Shown piece by piece: positions 1 through 7,503 of a stretch of DNA of 13,754 bases. The first letter of the stretch is position 1. The number at the start of each line of letters is the position of its first letter. This stretch comes from Scatosoma sp045533485 (lineage in GTDB: Bacteria; Bacillota; Clostridia; Christensenellales; Borkfalkiaceae). Location: NCBI GenBank assembly GCA_045533485.1, contig JAZSHX010000021.1, positions 1-13,754 on the forward strand, given 5' to 3'. The notes beneath the pieces are model-generated. The model ran no database searches and was not told where the DNA came from. It saw only the letters and a program-made list of their open reading frames with translations. The position numbers were made by a program, and so were the translations under genes.

Positions 1-1
1 G

Positions 2-940
2 GTTTGGTCGTCCAGCAATCAAGAAGTGGTAACGGTTGATAAAAACGGTAACTTGGCGGCGGTTGGCAAGGGTACGGCAAACGTAACGGCAACCATCGGC
101 GGCAAATCGGCAACCTGCGCGGTAACGGTATACGAAAAATATGAAATCGACACGGTTGCGGAATTTATGGCAATGCCTACGGGCGATAAATACGCATATT
201 GCGTATTGACGGACGATATCGATTTTAGCGGTACGCTTATTCAATACGGTGCAACGGCGTCGGGCACAACGTATGCGCCCATCGGTACGGGCGACAGTAA
301 ATTCAGCGGTATCTTGGACGGTAACGGATATGCAATCGAAAACGTGAACGTTATCGGCAACGGCGGCGCGGCAATGTTCGGCTGCGTATTCAACTTTGTT
401 GACGGTACGATTAAAAACCTTGCCGCAGAAGTTACGTTGACGGCTGTTTCGAAATCGGCGAAAGACGTTGGCTTTATCTATTATTTGTATGCGGGCGCTT
501 TGGTAGAAAACTGCTACATTAGATTTAACGCGAACGCTACGCAATATAGTAACGGCAACGGACGTGCGGTTGCGGCAATTGCAACGGCAATCAGTGCGGA
601 CGGCGCGAAATACGGCGCTACCTATTGCTCCAAGGAGTGGGTGGAAAATACGCATACCTTTGCGGAGCTGAAAGACGTTTGCGTGGATAAGGAATTTGCA
701 CTGGTTACCGAATTGTACGATAAAGAAAACGGTCGGTATATGCACGCTGTGCAAAATATTGTTGATGCGGCGTACAAGGGCGAAGACGTTTTCCAAACGA
801 CGGTATTGACGTTTGACGCTGCAAAATACAAATATGCGGCAATTTACAGAAACGGCGAACGCACGTTGCAAGCGCTGGAAAACGGTAAATTGACCGTTAA
901 AAACGCGGCAGGCGAAGCGGTGTTCGTTATTCCTTACTAA
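2..940 (+). CDS. C-terminal part of a secreted Big_2 surface protein
   Basis: The gene is cut by the left edge; the frame is open from base 2, so no start codon is assigned. About 312 residues are visible. The first ~45 form the end of a bacterial Ig-like group 2 (Big_2) domain: a WSSSN start, a VVTVDKNGNLAAVGKGTA core, then repeated T/V strands ending in CAVTV. A Gly/Asn-rich stretch follows (FSGILDGNGYAIENV, then GTIKNL and ALVENCYI), which resembles GLUG or right-handed beta-helix repeats of surface proteins. The last ~90 residues look like a beta-rich C-terminal domain. No LPxTG motif or membrane anchor is seen at the C-terminus. The likely role is an extracellular adhesin or carbohydrate-associated protein. 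Its stop lies 20 bases before the next start, so co-transcription with the glycosidase-like gene is likely. The Big_2 call is firm; the beta-helix call is tentative. Confidence 0.82.
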   Translation, partial: VWSSSNQEVVTVDKNGNLAAVGKGTANVTATIGGKSATCAVTVYEKYEIDTVAEFMAMPTGDKYAYCVLTDDIDFSGTLIQYGATASGTTYAPIGTGDSKFSGILDGNGYAIENVNVIGNGGAAMFGCVFNFVDGTIKNLAAEVTLTAVSKSAKDVGFIYYLYAGALVENCYIRFNANATQYSNGNGRAVAAIATAISADGAKYGATYCSKEWVENTHTFAELKDVCVDKEFALVTELYDKENGRYMHAVQNIVDAAYKGEDVFQTTVLTFDAAKYKYAAIYRNGERTLQALENGKLTVKNAAGEAVFVIPY

Positions 941-960
941 TCGTAAAAAGGTGAATTTTT

Positions 961-2871
961 ATGAATAAAAAATTATACGTGCCGTTGATGGATACGACTT
1001 TGACAAAGGAGAACAGAGAAGAATATTTGCAATGGCTGAAAAAAATCCAAGCGAAAACGGTATTTATTGCCACTTTTCAACGCGACGCGTTGTTTTCTCC
1101 ACAAGAAAAGATAGACGAATATGCGAAACAGCTCGGCGAGCACGTTGCATTTTTCAAAGCGCATGATTTTAACGTCGGTATTTGGATGGAATCGTTTGGC
1201 TTTGGCGGTCCTTTGAACGATTTTATCGCGCAAGAAATGCAGGATGAGCCCCGCATTACGTCCGTTTCGGGTAAGGTAGCAGGCGATGCGTTTTGTCCCG
1301 AGGGGGAAAAATATACTGCGCTGTCCGTGCGTAGGGTGCAGGCGATAGCAAAATACGCGAAGCCGGATATGATTATGCTGGATGATGAAATGTGTTTATC
1401 CGTACGCCCCGGGCTTGGTTGTTTTTGCGAAAAGCATATGCGCTTATACGAGCAAAAGTTTGGCAAGGCGCATACCCGTGAAGAGCTGAAAGAGCTGATT
1501 TTTACGGGCTATAACGAACGATACAGAAAGGGCTGGCAACAAGTGGTTGGCGATACGATGCGCAACTATTGTACGGCGATGAGAAAAGCGCTTGACGAGG
1601 TAAATGCAAATATCCGTATGGGCTTTTGCACGGGATATACGTCTTGGGACGTCGAAGGCGCGGCTGCAATCGAGCTGGCGAAACTGCTTGCTGGCAACAC
1701 CAAGCCGTTTTTACGTTTTTCAGGCGCTCCGTATTGGGTGGTTCGCCGTAGATTTGGCGCGCAAAAGCTTGCGGAAGTTATTGAATGCACACGTATGCAA
1801 CAACAATGGTGCGATGGACACGGCATAGAAACGTTTTGCGAAACGGACAGCTTTCCCCGTCCTCGCTATTATGTGCCGTTCAGCGTTTGCGAAGCATTGG
1901 ACGTTGCGCTCCATGCGTCGGGTGATATGGGTTCATTTAAATACCTGTTCTGTTATGATGCCAATCCGTCGTTTGAAACAGGCTACGTAACACGCCATTT
2001 GCGCAACCAACCGTTGTATGATTTTATCGACAAGCATTTCGAAAACAAGCAAGCGGTGGGCGTCAAGGTCTTTGACGAGCAACGCAAAATTAAGGACAAG
2101 CATTTGCCGCTTGAAAACGTTGACGAGCGTGCAATTATGTCGGGCTTATTCTCGCATGCTGCCTCCACGCTGGGTATCAATTCCATCCCTACGACGTACG
2201 GAAATGACTACGATTGCGGCATTGTGTTTGGCGACGTAGTGAATTATGTAAAAACATTCCCCAAAAAGATGATTATTGATGGAACAGCGGCGCTTTTGCT
2301 GCAAGAAAGAGGCTACGATTTAGGGATAAGCTCTTATAAACGTGCGGTGCAACCCACCGCTGAAAAGTTTGGCAATAGTTTGCCTTTACGCTATCATTGG
2401 GGCGCGACGCAATATTATCAAATGCAATTGAAAGACGGCATTATTCACGAAAGCGTGTTTGTCGATATCAACGGCAGCGAATACCCGTCCAGCTATCGCT
2501 GTGTAAGCAACGGAACGGAATTTTTGGTGCTTTGCATTGATGGGGAAACGAGTGACGGTTCATCACATGCGTTACAGTCGTATTACAGACAACAGCAACT
2601 GCTTGATTTTATCGGCAAGAAGTATCCGTATATCCAAGGTCAACCGGGCGTTTATACGCTTTGTAAGGACGGAGAAAACGAACGTGCGGTACTGTTTGTT
2701 AATATTAGCGAAGACGATTTGTTTGATTTTGATATTCAATTAGATAAAACGTATTCGTCTATGGAAATGTTGGGCGCAGAAGGTGAGCTTTGCGGTGATA
2801 AAATCGTTGTCAAGAGCGTTGTGCCTGCGTATGGAGTATTTGCGTTTGTTTTATCCGGCGAGATGAAATAA
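961..2871 (+). CDS. Putative TIM-barrel glycoside hydrolase-like protein
   Basis: A 636-residue protein with no signal peptide or membrane segment, so probably cytoplasmic. The start is supported by an AAAGGTG ribosome site about 8 bases upstream. The N-terminal two thirds alternate strands and helices as in a (beta/alpha)8 barrel: TVFIATFQRD, VGIWMESFGF, MIMLDDEMCL, IRMGFCTGY, IETFCETDSFPRPRYYVP. The segment around D141-D142-E143 followed by GCFCEKHMRLYEQKFGK and TREEL resembles a conserved region in GH42-like and other uncharacterised glycosidase-like proteins. E143 (or D142) and E294 are my candidates for acid/base and nucleophile. A middle Rossmann-like part (~390-470) and a small C-terminal beta domain (~570-635, AVLFVNISEDD then PAYGVFAF) fit beta-galactosidase-type architecture. 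Substrate and family number cannot be read from the sequence. The next gene also has a glycosidase-type fold, which supports a glycan role. Confidence 0.7.
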   Translation: MNKKLYVPLMDTTLTKENREEYLQWLKKIQAKTVFIATFQRDALFSPQEKIDEYAKQLGEHVAFFKAHDFNVGIWMESFGFGGPLNDFIAQEMQDEPRITSVSGKVAGDAFCPEGEKYTALSVRRVQAIAKYAKPDMIMLDDEMCLSVRPGLGCFCEKHMRLYEQKFGKAHTREELKELIFTGYNERYRKGWQQVVGDTMRNYCTAMRKALDEVNANIRMGFCTGYTSWDVEGAAAIELAKLLAGNTKPFLRFSGAPYWVVRRRFGAQKLAEVIECTRMQQQWCDGHGIETFCETDSFPRPRYYVPFSVCEALDVALHASGDMGSFKYLFCYDANPSFETGYVTRHLRNQPLYDFIDKHFENKQAVGVKVFDEQRKIKDKHLPLENVDERAIMSGLFSHAASTLGINSIPTTYGNDYDCGIVFGDVVNYVKTFPKKMIIDGTAALLLQERGYDLGISSYKRAVQPTAEKFGNSLPLRYHWGATQYYQMQLKDGIIHESVFVDINGSEYPSSYRCVSNGTEFLVLCIDGETSDGSSHALQSYYRQQQLLDFIGKKYPYIQGQPGVYTLCKDGENERAVLFVNISEDDLFDFDIQLDKTYSSMEMLGAEGELCGDKIVVKSVVPAYGVFAFVLSGEMK

Positions 2872-2894
2872 TAAGCGTAAAAGAAAAAAATACG

Positions 2895-2960
2895 CTGGAA
2901 AATATTTTGCAACAATATTATTTTCAAAGAAACTAAGCGTGGATTACGCGTATGGATAAT
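2895..2960 (+). pseudogene. Decayed copy of the start of the downstream propeller gene
   Basis: These 66 bases align without gaps to 3064-3129, the first 22 codons of the following gene. By hand I count 31 of 34 matches in the first half and 23 of 32 in the second, so 54 of 66. In the shared phase it reads LENILQQYYFQRN, then a TAA stop, then AWITRMDN. The intact gene reads MENILQKYHFQIGEASVTGMDN. The start ATG is now CTG and a stop sits at codon 14, so it cannot be translated as a start. After base 2960 the similarity ends. It is best read as the remnant of a tandem duplication, or of an older gene copy mostly deleted. Confidence 0.72.
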
Positions 2961-3004
2961 ATGGAGATATAGTAAAATTGTAATGAAAATAATGAAAAAA
3001 ACAA

Positions 3005-3033
3005 TTGACTGTTGCCGGTAACTATGTTAAAAT
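3005..3033 (+). promoter_or_regulatory. Sigma-A-type promoter for the propeller gene
   Basis: TTGACT at 3005-3010 and TAAAAT at 3028-3033 are separated by 17 bases and lie 31 bases before the start codon. Both boxes match the vegetative consensus in five of six positions. The 3064 gene can therefore be expressed apart from the two genes upstream. The spacer holds a near-palindrome, listed separately. Confidence 0.7.
3010..3023. promoter_or_regulatory. Candidate operator, near-palindrome between -35 and -10
   Basis: TGTTGCCGGTAACT sits inside the promoter spacer. Its core GTTGCCGGTAAC is a 12-base palindrome with one mismatched pair around a central CCGG. Symmetric sites with a central CG are typical of LacI-family sugar regulators. 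By my count it also matches 10 of 14 positions of the Bacillus CcpA cre consensus (TGWAARCGYTWNCW). The position would block RNA polymerase. No regulator gene is present in the window, so this is only a candidate. Confidence 0.35.
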
Positions 3034-3063
3034 TATAAAAAAGCTGTTTAGAGGGAATACAGT

Positions 3064-4206
3064 ATGGAAAATATTTTGCAAAAATATCATTTTCAAATCG
3101 GCGAAGCGTCGGTGACGGGTATGGATAATGCAGTGGGTATTTATCAAGACGGTACGACGCCTATGTATCGCGATAAAGACGGTAAGCTTTGGGCAATGAG
3201 CGGTCATACGCACAAGGGGCATATTTCTATGCTTTGCGGTACGTGCGTTGCCGATTTGAAAGAAGTCTATCCCATCAAACAAAATTTTTGCGCAGGGCAC
3301 GCGGACTACGCGTATAGCGGCATTCGCTATCCCGAAGGCGTAAAAGCAAGGGGCAGTGTTTGGCCGTTTGGGTTGTACATTTGCCCGAATACGCACCGTT
3401 TCTTCTGTTTTTTCCACAACGAATGCGGTTGGAAATGTCACGGTACGGAATACGACGCTTGGGATGAATTGAACGGAAAATCGCCGAGATTAGATTCGGA
3501 TTTTCGGCATATCGGTATGATGCACTCTGACGACGAAGGCAGAACTTGGACGTTCGATAGATGGGTTTTATCAGGTGATAACGTATGCTTTACGGAGTTG
3601 TACAATCCCGATCCCAAAAACGTCAACGTTATCGGGCAAAAGGAAGGAATTATTTCTCTTGGCAGCGGCGATTTTAGCTGTTATATCGACCACGAAGAAG
3701 GATTTTTCTATATCTTCTACAATATCGTGCGCGTGGATATGAACCAAGGCGGTTGGGACGGTTGCGACGTGTACGTAGCGCGTAGCAGACTTCGTGACGA
3801 CGGTACGTTCGGCGATTTTGTCAAGTATTATAACGGCGCATTTTGCGAAGCGGGCAATTTTGGCAGAGAAACGGCGCTTGTTCACAACTCTTGGCACGCG
3901 AAAGTGGTGTATTCTAAGCCCTTACAATGCTTTATTATGTCATCTGTGTTGGTAAGCCCGGGACCGTATAGAAAACAGCTTGTAGACGACGTAATGTACG
4001 TGCGTACAAGCAAGGATATGCTCCACTGGAGCGAAGCGATGGCGATTGAAAAGGACGGGCAAGCGTGGGGCAACCATTACGTGGCTATCTTTAACGACGA
4101 TAATAAAACGCAACCGTATATTTTAACGGAAAACGAATTTTCCGTGCTTACCAACCACAACGGTACAACGGTGATGCGTTATCCCGTTAAGCTGATTAAA
4201 AAGTAA
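3064..4206 (+). CDS. Putative beta-propeller glycosidase-like protein
   Basis: A 380-residue protein without signal peptide or membrane helix. The start is supported by GAGGGA about 8 bases upstream and a promoter ending 30 bases upstream. The sequence consists of short beta-strand blocks with repeated aromatic and Gly/Asp turns, as in five- or six-bladed propeller glycosidases (GH32/43/130-like) and sialidases. A clear Asp-box-like motif SDDEGRTW lies at 155-162. Related turns appear as VYVARSRLRDDGTFG (237-250) and MYVRTSKDMLHWS (311-323), which resemble the 'R-S-x-D-x-x-W' blade pattern of GH32/43 proteins. I cannot identify the catalytic acids with confidence. Many Cys (positions 58, 61, 76, 107, 115, 121, 125) and His residues crowd the N-terminal half, consistent with a cytoplasmic protein. 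It probably works with the preceding glycosidase-like protein on a shared glycan. An alternative is a non-catalytic sugar-binding propeller. Confidence 0.6.
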   Translation: MENILQKYHFQIGEASVTGMDNAVGIYQDGTTPMYRDKDGKLWAMSGHTHKGHISMLCGTCVADLKEVYPIKQNFCAGHADYAYSGIRYPEGVKARGSVWPFGLYICPNTHRFFCFFHNECGWKCHGTEYDAWDELNGKSPRLDSDFRHIGMMHSDDEGRTWTFDRWVLSGDNVCFTELYNPDPKNVNVIGQKEGIISLGSGDFSCYIDHEEGFFYIFYNIVRVDMNQGGWDGCDVYVARSRLRDDGTFGDFVKYYNGAFCEAGNFGRETALVHNSWHAKVVYSKPLQCFIMSSVLVSPGPYRKQLVDDVMYVRTSKDMLHWSEAMAIEKDGQAWGNHYVAIFNDDNKTQPYILTENEFSVLTNHNGTTVMRYPVKLIKK

Positions 4207-4257
4207 AAGAATAACAAAAAATATGGAAATGGACATACCGTGTATGCGATGAAAATA

Positions 4258-4285
4258 AAAAACGCACCTTTTTAGGTGCGTTTTT
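4258..4285 (+). terminator. Rho-independent terminator after the propeller gene
   Basis: A perfect 12-base stem (4258-4269 with 4274-4285) closes a TTTT loop. The GC core is CGCACC/GGTGCG, flanked by A's on the left and T's on the right, so it can work on both strands. It lies 51 bases after the stop at 4206. Confidence 0.88.
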
Positions 4286-4349
4286 ACATAGACAACAGAG
4301 ATCGTAACAACAAAGAAGATAATGGTTGTGGCTGTTATCAACTCAACGA

Positions 4350-4384
4350 AAAAAAGAGCGTATCATAACGGTACGCTCTTTTTT
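4350..4384 (-). terminator. Terminator of the M3 peptidase gene, bidirectional in form
   Basis: A 13-base stem (4350-4362 with 4372-4384) encloses a 9-base loop. The core is GAGCGTA/TACGCTC. The A-run at 4349-4355 gives the U-tract for minus-strand transcripts, and the T-run at 4379-4384 gives one for the plus strand. It follows the peptidase stop by 21 bases. With the hairpin at 4258-4285 it insulates the convergent genes. Confidence 0.85.
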
Positions 4385-4405
4385 GGGTGATTGATGTTTT
4401 CGTGA

Positions 4406-6412
4406 TTAACGAAGCGCGGCTTTAATACGGATGAAGGTTTGCTCATCAACGTAGGAAGTAAGGCCTGCGTAAAGAAGCACTTCTTCGGTGGTCATTTCGG
4501 GATCTTCGTCGGTGTAAGTGAAGAGCTTAAGATAAGATTCCTTTGCGGAGTTAAAATTAGTTCCTGCGTTCACGTAAATTTGCAACGCGTTCACGCCCGA
4601 AATAGCATAGGAAATGTAATAGCAGGGCGAAGAAATAGTAACGTATCTCCAGTATTCGTCAACGCGGTAGCTTTCGTTGATGCCAAGGTACTGAGAAAGC
4701 CCTGCGTAAACGGCGTCGTATTCGTCTGCCGTAATCTTTCCGTCTGCCATAATGGTATCCGCGTTAGGACCTGTATATTGATTAAGATATATTGCCTGTT
4801 CAAAGCAATCCACCTGCGTTGCCAAAATAATCGTTTGCAGGGTAGAAAGCAGGTTATACGTTTCTACAAGTTTAAGCGCATTTCCGTTGAGATAATTCTT
4901 TGCGTATTGGATAAAGAGCATTTCTTGACCCTGGGAATGCGTTTCAAGAAGGTCGAAAGACTGGGTGTAATCTTTGCCGTTATAAAGTTCGTTCATATAA
5001 TGGCCGAATTCGTGCGCAACGGTTGTTGCAGAATCGTAATCCTTGCCAAAGTAAGCGATGGGAAGCTCTACGCCGCGGATATAGGTAACGTACGCGCCTT
5101 CATAAGTGCCCCTAAACATATTTCCGTCTGCCATAAGATTGTTAAGTTCGGCGGAGAAGGAGAATTGCTTATCAGGATTAGAAGTAAACGCCATGTTCAT
5201 ATCGTCGATATAGTCGTTGAAAAGCTTGTTACCAAACGCGTCCGTGAAGAAACTGTTGCTTACCAAGCTGTAATATGTATCGATATCGGCTTCGCTAAGA
5301 TTGCCGCCCGTAAGCGTTTCCCAGTCGCTATAAACGGAGTTATATACGGGAACAAGATATTCTTTCACGTACGCAACGAACTCTGCTGCGTCTTGATAGG
5401 TATAATCTCTGTCGTACACATTTTCGTAAGCGTATTCAAGGTAGTTGTCATAACCGAGAAGCTCCGCCATTTGCATATTGTTTGCAACGAATTCCGCATA
5501 CAGAGTGGGTACTTGATTGCCTACGGTAACGTTTGAAATACCGTTAAATTCAAGCTCAATTTCATCGTTTCTGTTTTTAAGCGTGGTATACTCTTCGTTT
5601 GCGTAAGCGTTGCTTTCAAAAAGGAACGCGTTAATTTCTTCTTCCGTTGCGCCTTCAAAGAAAAATTCACGGAACATAGAGTCGTACCAAGGTTGGGAGA
5701 GCGAATAGAATTTTGCAACCAAATCGGTGTAATAGGTTTGCATATCGTTGTAACGGGTTTCAAGCTCTTGGTTTCTATGTTCGCAGTAGTAGAGCGTCAT
5801 AGCGATAGAGTATTGTCCCTGCGCGGCAAGGATAAGGTCGCTGTATTCTTCGTAAAGTGCTTCTGCAGCAGCGTACGCTTCGGCAAGCGCGCCTTCTTCG
5901 GCCAAACCGTGCAAATCGGGGTCATAATCGTCTGCCGCGTCCAGCAATGTCACGATTTCGTTATGCTTTGCGTCCAGCAACGCCTTGTCGTCGTCGTTAA
6001 AGCAAAAAGCAAGCGCTTCCGTATGCTTGCCGTTACCTTCGGCAAACTTCGTGTGGGTACAACCCTTTCTTGTGCAGTAAGTAATTCTGGACGCTTCTTC
6101 AAATTCGCTCATGTCATGGCCAAGAGCTACGCTTTTTTCCACTTCTTCGTAGCTACAACGGGTACATCTATGCGTAACCGCGCCGGGGTTCGTGCAGGTG
6201 GCAGGAGTGGTGGAGTAGTACTGTACGTCGTGCCCAAGTTTGGGAAGTACTTCTTCCTTCGTTTCGCCGCACTCACATTCAAGCTTTTGATAGCCGTCTT
6301 TCGCGCAGGTCGCTTTTTTTGTTTCATACGCAACAAAATCATGTTCGTGACCACAGCTGGCAATGCCGAATATTGCCGTCAAAAAAATCAAAAGAGTAAT
6401 AATTTTCTTCAT
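4406..6412 (-). CDS. M3-family (oligoendopeptidase-type) lipoprotein
   Basis: A 668-residue zinc peptidase. I place the start at 6412, not at the in-frame ATG at 6457. AAGGAG (6421-6426) sits 8 bases upstream, and from there the protein begins with a lipoprotein signal: MKK, a hydrophobic run, and lipobox IASC with the lipidated Cys at 20. It should be anchored on the outer face of the membrane. Residues ~24-123 hold three tandem segments of ~37 residues, each opening with HD (24, 61, 99), with an ATC..G....C.C pattern in the first two and a degenerate third. The catalytic region has HEFGH at 467-471, with E490 in LLETHSQGQE as the likely third zinc ligand, as in M3 peptidases. The gene is transcribed alone from its own promoter. 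The likely role is degradation of peptides outside the cell. The peptidase call is firm; metal binding by the repeats is inference. Confidence 0.9.
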   Translation of the reverse strand: MKKIITLLIFLTAIFGIASCGHEHDFVAYETKKATCAKDGYQKLECECGETKEEVLPKLGHDVQYYSTTPATCTNPGAVTHRCTRCSYEEVEKSVALGHDMSEFEEASRITYCTRKGCTHTKFAEGNGKHTEALAFCFNDDDKALLDAKHNEIVTLLDAADDYDPDLHGLAEEGALAEAYAAAEALYEEYSDLILAAQGQYSIAMTLYYCEHRNQELETRYNDMQTYYTDLVAKFYSLSQPWYDSMFREFFFEGATEEEINAFLFESNAYANEEYTTLKNRNDEIELEFNGISNVTVGNQVPTLYAEFVANNMQMAELLGYDNYLEYAYENVYDRDYTYQDAAEFVAYVKEYLVPVYNSVYSDWETLTGGNLSEADIDTYYSLVSNSFFTDAFGNKLFNDYIDDMNMAFTSNPDKQFSFSAELNNLMADGNMFRGTYEGAYVTYIRGVELPIAYFGKDYDSATTVAHEFGHYMNELYNGKDYTQSFDLLETHSQGQEMLFIQYAKNYLNGNALKLVETYNLLSTLQTIILATQVDCFEQAIYLNQYTGPNADTIMADGKITADEYDAVYAGLSQYLGINESYRVDEYWRYVTISSPCYYISYAISGVNALQIYVNAGTNFNSAKESYLKLFTYTDEDPEMTTEEVLLYAGLTSYVDEQTFIRIKAALR

Positions 6413-6445
6413 TTGCCTTTCTCCTTTTTTTCCAAGTATAAAAAT

Positions 6446-6474
6446 ATTGTAGCACACATTATGTATAAATGCAA
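6446..6474 (-). promoter_or_regulatory. Promoter of the M3 peptidase gene
   Basis: On the minus strand TTGCAT (6474-6469) and TACAAT (6451-6446) are 17 bases apart. The -10 box ends 33 bases before the start at 6412. It overlaps the ATG at 6457, so that codon would not be on the transcript, which supports the shorter start. Confidence 0.7.
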
Positions 6475-6587
6475 TAGATAAAAGGAAAATTCTGCATTTT
6501 TTGGTGCAAAATTTATATTTTACCGTATGTTTTCATAAAATCCGTTTCCCACAATCGAGCATAAACGGCTTTTTCGCCTTAAAGCTG

Positions 6588-6616
6588 TTGACTAATCAAA
6601 CAATATATGCTACTAT
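6588..6616 (+). promoter_or_regulatory. Promoter of the DUF1295 / flavoprotein unit
   Basis: TTGACT (6588-6593) and TACTAT (6611-6616) are 17 bases apart and 40 bases upstream of the start at 6657. A TATGAT a few bases downstream could serve as an alternative -10. The surrounding DNA is very AT-rich. The 244-base divergent region back to 6412 holds only this promoter and the peptidase promoter; I see no riboswitch or small gene in it. Confidence 0.65.
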
Positions 6617-6656
6617 ATATGATAATATCAAAAAATTAAAATAAGGAGATTATACA

Positions 6657-7460
6657 ATGGTTTTCCCTATTTCTCTTTGGATACTTTTGGGCGTTGCCCT
6701 TGTCGTAAGTTCGATGGGCTTCAAAAATTACGTGTGGTTTATTTCGCTGGGCTATGGTTTTTCCATCGCGGCAGAAGGTGTAGCGATGCTGATTATTTAC
6801 CGTGAAAGCCTAACGGTGGCAACCGTGCTTTTGTCCGCGCTGTTTATCGCGTACGGGTTAAGACTTTCCGGCTATCTTGCTATCCGCGAAGCGAAAAACA
6901 GTTCGTATAAAAAGCATATGAAAGCGGAAATTAAGGACGGTAAAACCGTTCCGTTCGGCGTAAAAATCGCCATTTGGACAACTTGCGCGCTTTTATATTT
7001 AACGCAAGTGCTTCCCGTGCTGTACCGTTTCTCTAACGGCGCACCCGATTCGGTTATGGCGTACGTAGGCATCGGCGTAATGACGCTTGGCTTGCTGTTG
7101 GAAACGGCGGCGGATATCCAAAAGAACAACGCGAAAAAGAAAAACCCCAAGCGTTTCGTAGACACGGGCTTATACCGTATCGTTCGTTGTCCCAACTACC
7201 TTGGTGAAATGATTTTCTGGACGGGCGTATTTTTGAGCGGTATCGGCGCGCTTGTCGGGGTAGGACAATGGATTTTGGCATCCCTTGGCTATATCGGCAT
7301 TATTTTCGTTATGTTTAGCGGCGCACGCCGTTTGGAGCTTCGCCAAAATAGAAATTACGGTGACGATCCCGAATATCAGGCGTACGTGAAAAAAGTGCCC
7401 ATTTTGCTTCCGTTTGTTCCCTTATACAGCGTAGTAAAATACAAATTCTTGGTTGCATAA
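6657..7460 (+). CDS. DUF1295 / steroid 5-alpha-reductase-like membrane protein
   Basis: A 267-residue integral membrane protein with about six to seven hydrophobic segments (roughly 6-22, 27-47, 53-72, 103-122, 133-150, 186-222). AAGGAG (6643-6648) lies 8 bases before the ATG. The diagnostic region is at 169-190: DTGLYRIVRCPNYLGEMIFW. It matches the G-L-[WY]-R..R.PNY.GE signature of DUF1295, a family related to steroid 5-alpha reductases and isoprenylcysteine methyltransferases. A typical ETAADIQK segment precedes it (149-156). The usual His of the 'RHPNY' signature is Cys here (RCPNY). The family is thought to bind NADPH or SAM and to act on lipid-like substrates, but no substrate can be named. 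It is followed after 43 bases by the flavoprotein gene, probably in one transcript, which suggests redox chemistry on a membrane lipid or quinone. Confidence 0.85.
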   Translation: MVFPISLWILLGVALVVSSMGFKNYVWFISLGYGFSIAAEGVAMLIIYRESLTVATVLLSALFIAYGLRLSGYLAIREAKNSSYKKHMKAEIKDGKTVPFGVKIAIWTTCALLYLTQVLPVLYRFSNGAPDSVMAYVGIGVMTLGLLLETAADIQKNNAKKKNPKRFVDTGLYRIVRCPNYLGEMIFWTGVFLSGIGALVGVGQWILASLGYIGIIFVMFSGARRLELRQNRNYGDDPEYQAYVKKVPILLPFVPLYSVVKYKFLVA

Positions 7461-7462
7461 AC

Positions 7463-7478
7463 CGCCCCTTTTCGGGCG
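7463..7478 (+). other. Small GC hairpin between the two genes of the unit
   Basis: CGCCC and GGGCG pair around a six-base loop (CTTTTC), three bases after the upstream stop. No T-run follows, so it is not a usual terminator. It could stabilise the upstream mRNA end or lower expression of the downstream gene, whose ribosome site starts 13 bases later. Confidence 0.4.
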
Positions 7479-7503
7479 AACAAAACAAAAAAGGAGACTG
7501 AGT

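Noticed and set aside
2874..2896. Hairpin AGCGTA / TACGCT just after the 961-2871 gene
   Set aside because: The stem is only six bases with an A-rich loop of 11 and no T-run follows, so it is not called as a terminator. Its right arm overlaps the decayed gene-start copy.
4234..4246. Small palindrome CATAC-CGT-GTATG after the propeller gene
   Set aside because: Five-base stem, no T-run, and a far stronger terminator follows at 4258-4285.
4439..5536. A long (365-codon) open frame opposite the M3 peptidase gene
   Set aside because: It is antisense to a well-supported gene, has no ribosome site, and its translation is rich in Val, Ile, Arg, Cys and His with no recognisable domain. It is a by-product of the peptidase codon use.
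5693..6481. A second long open frame opposite the M3 peptidase (262 codons)
   Set aside because: It runs across the peptidase start, ribosome site and promoter region, and shows no domain or start signal.
7453..7503. N-terminal extension of the flavoprotein starting at 7453
   Set aside because: This start overlaps the preceding gene and lacks a ribosome site; the ATG at 7504 has AAGGAG at ideal distance.
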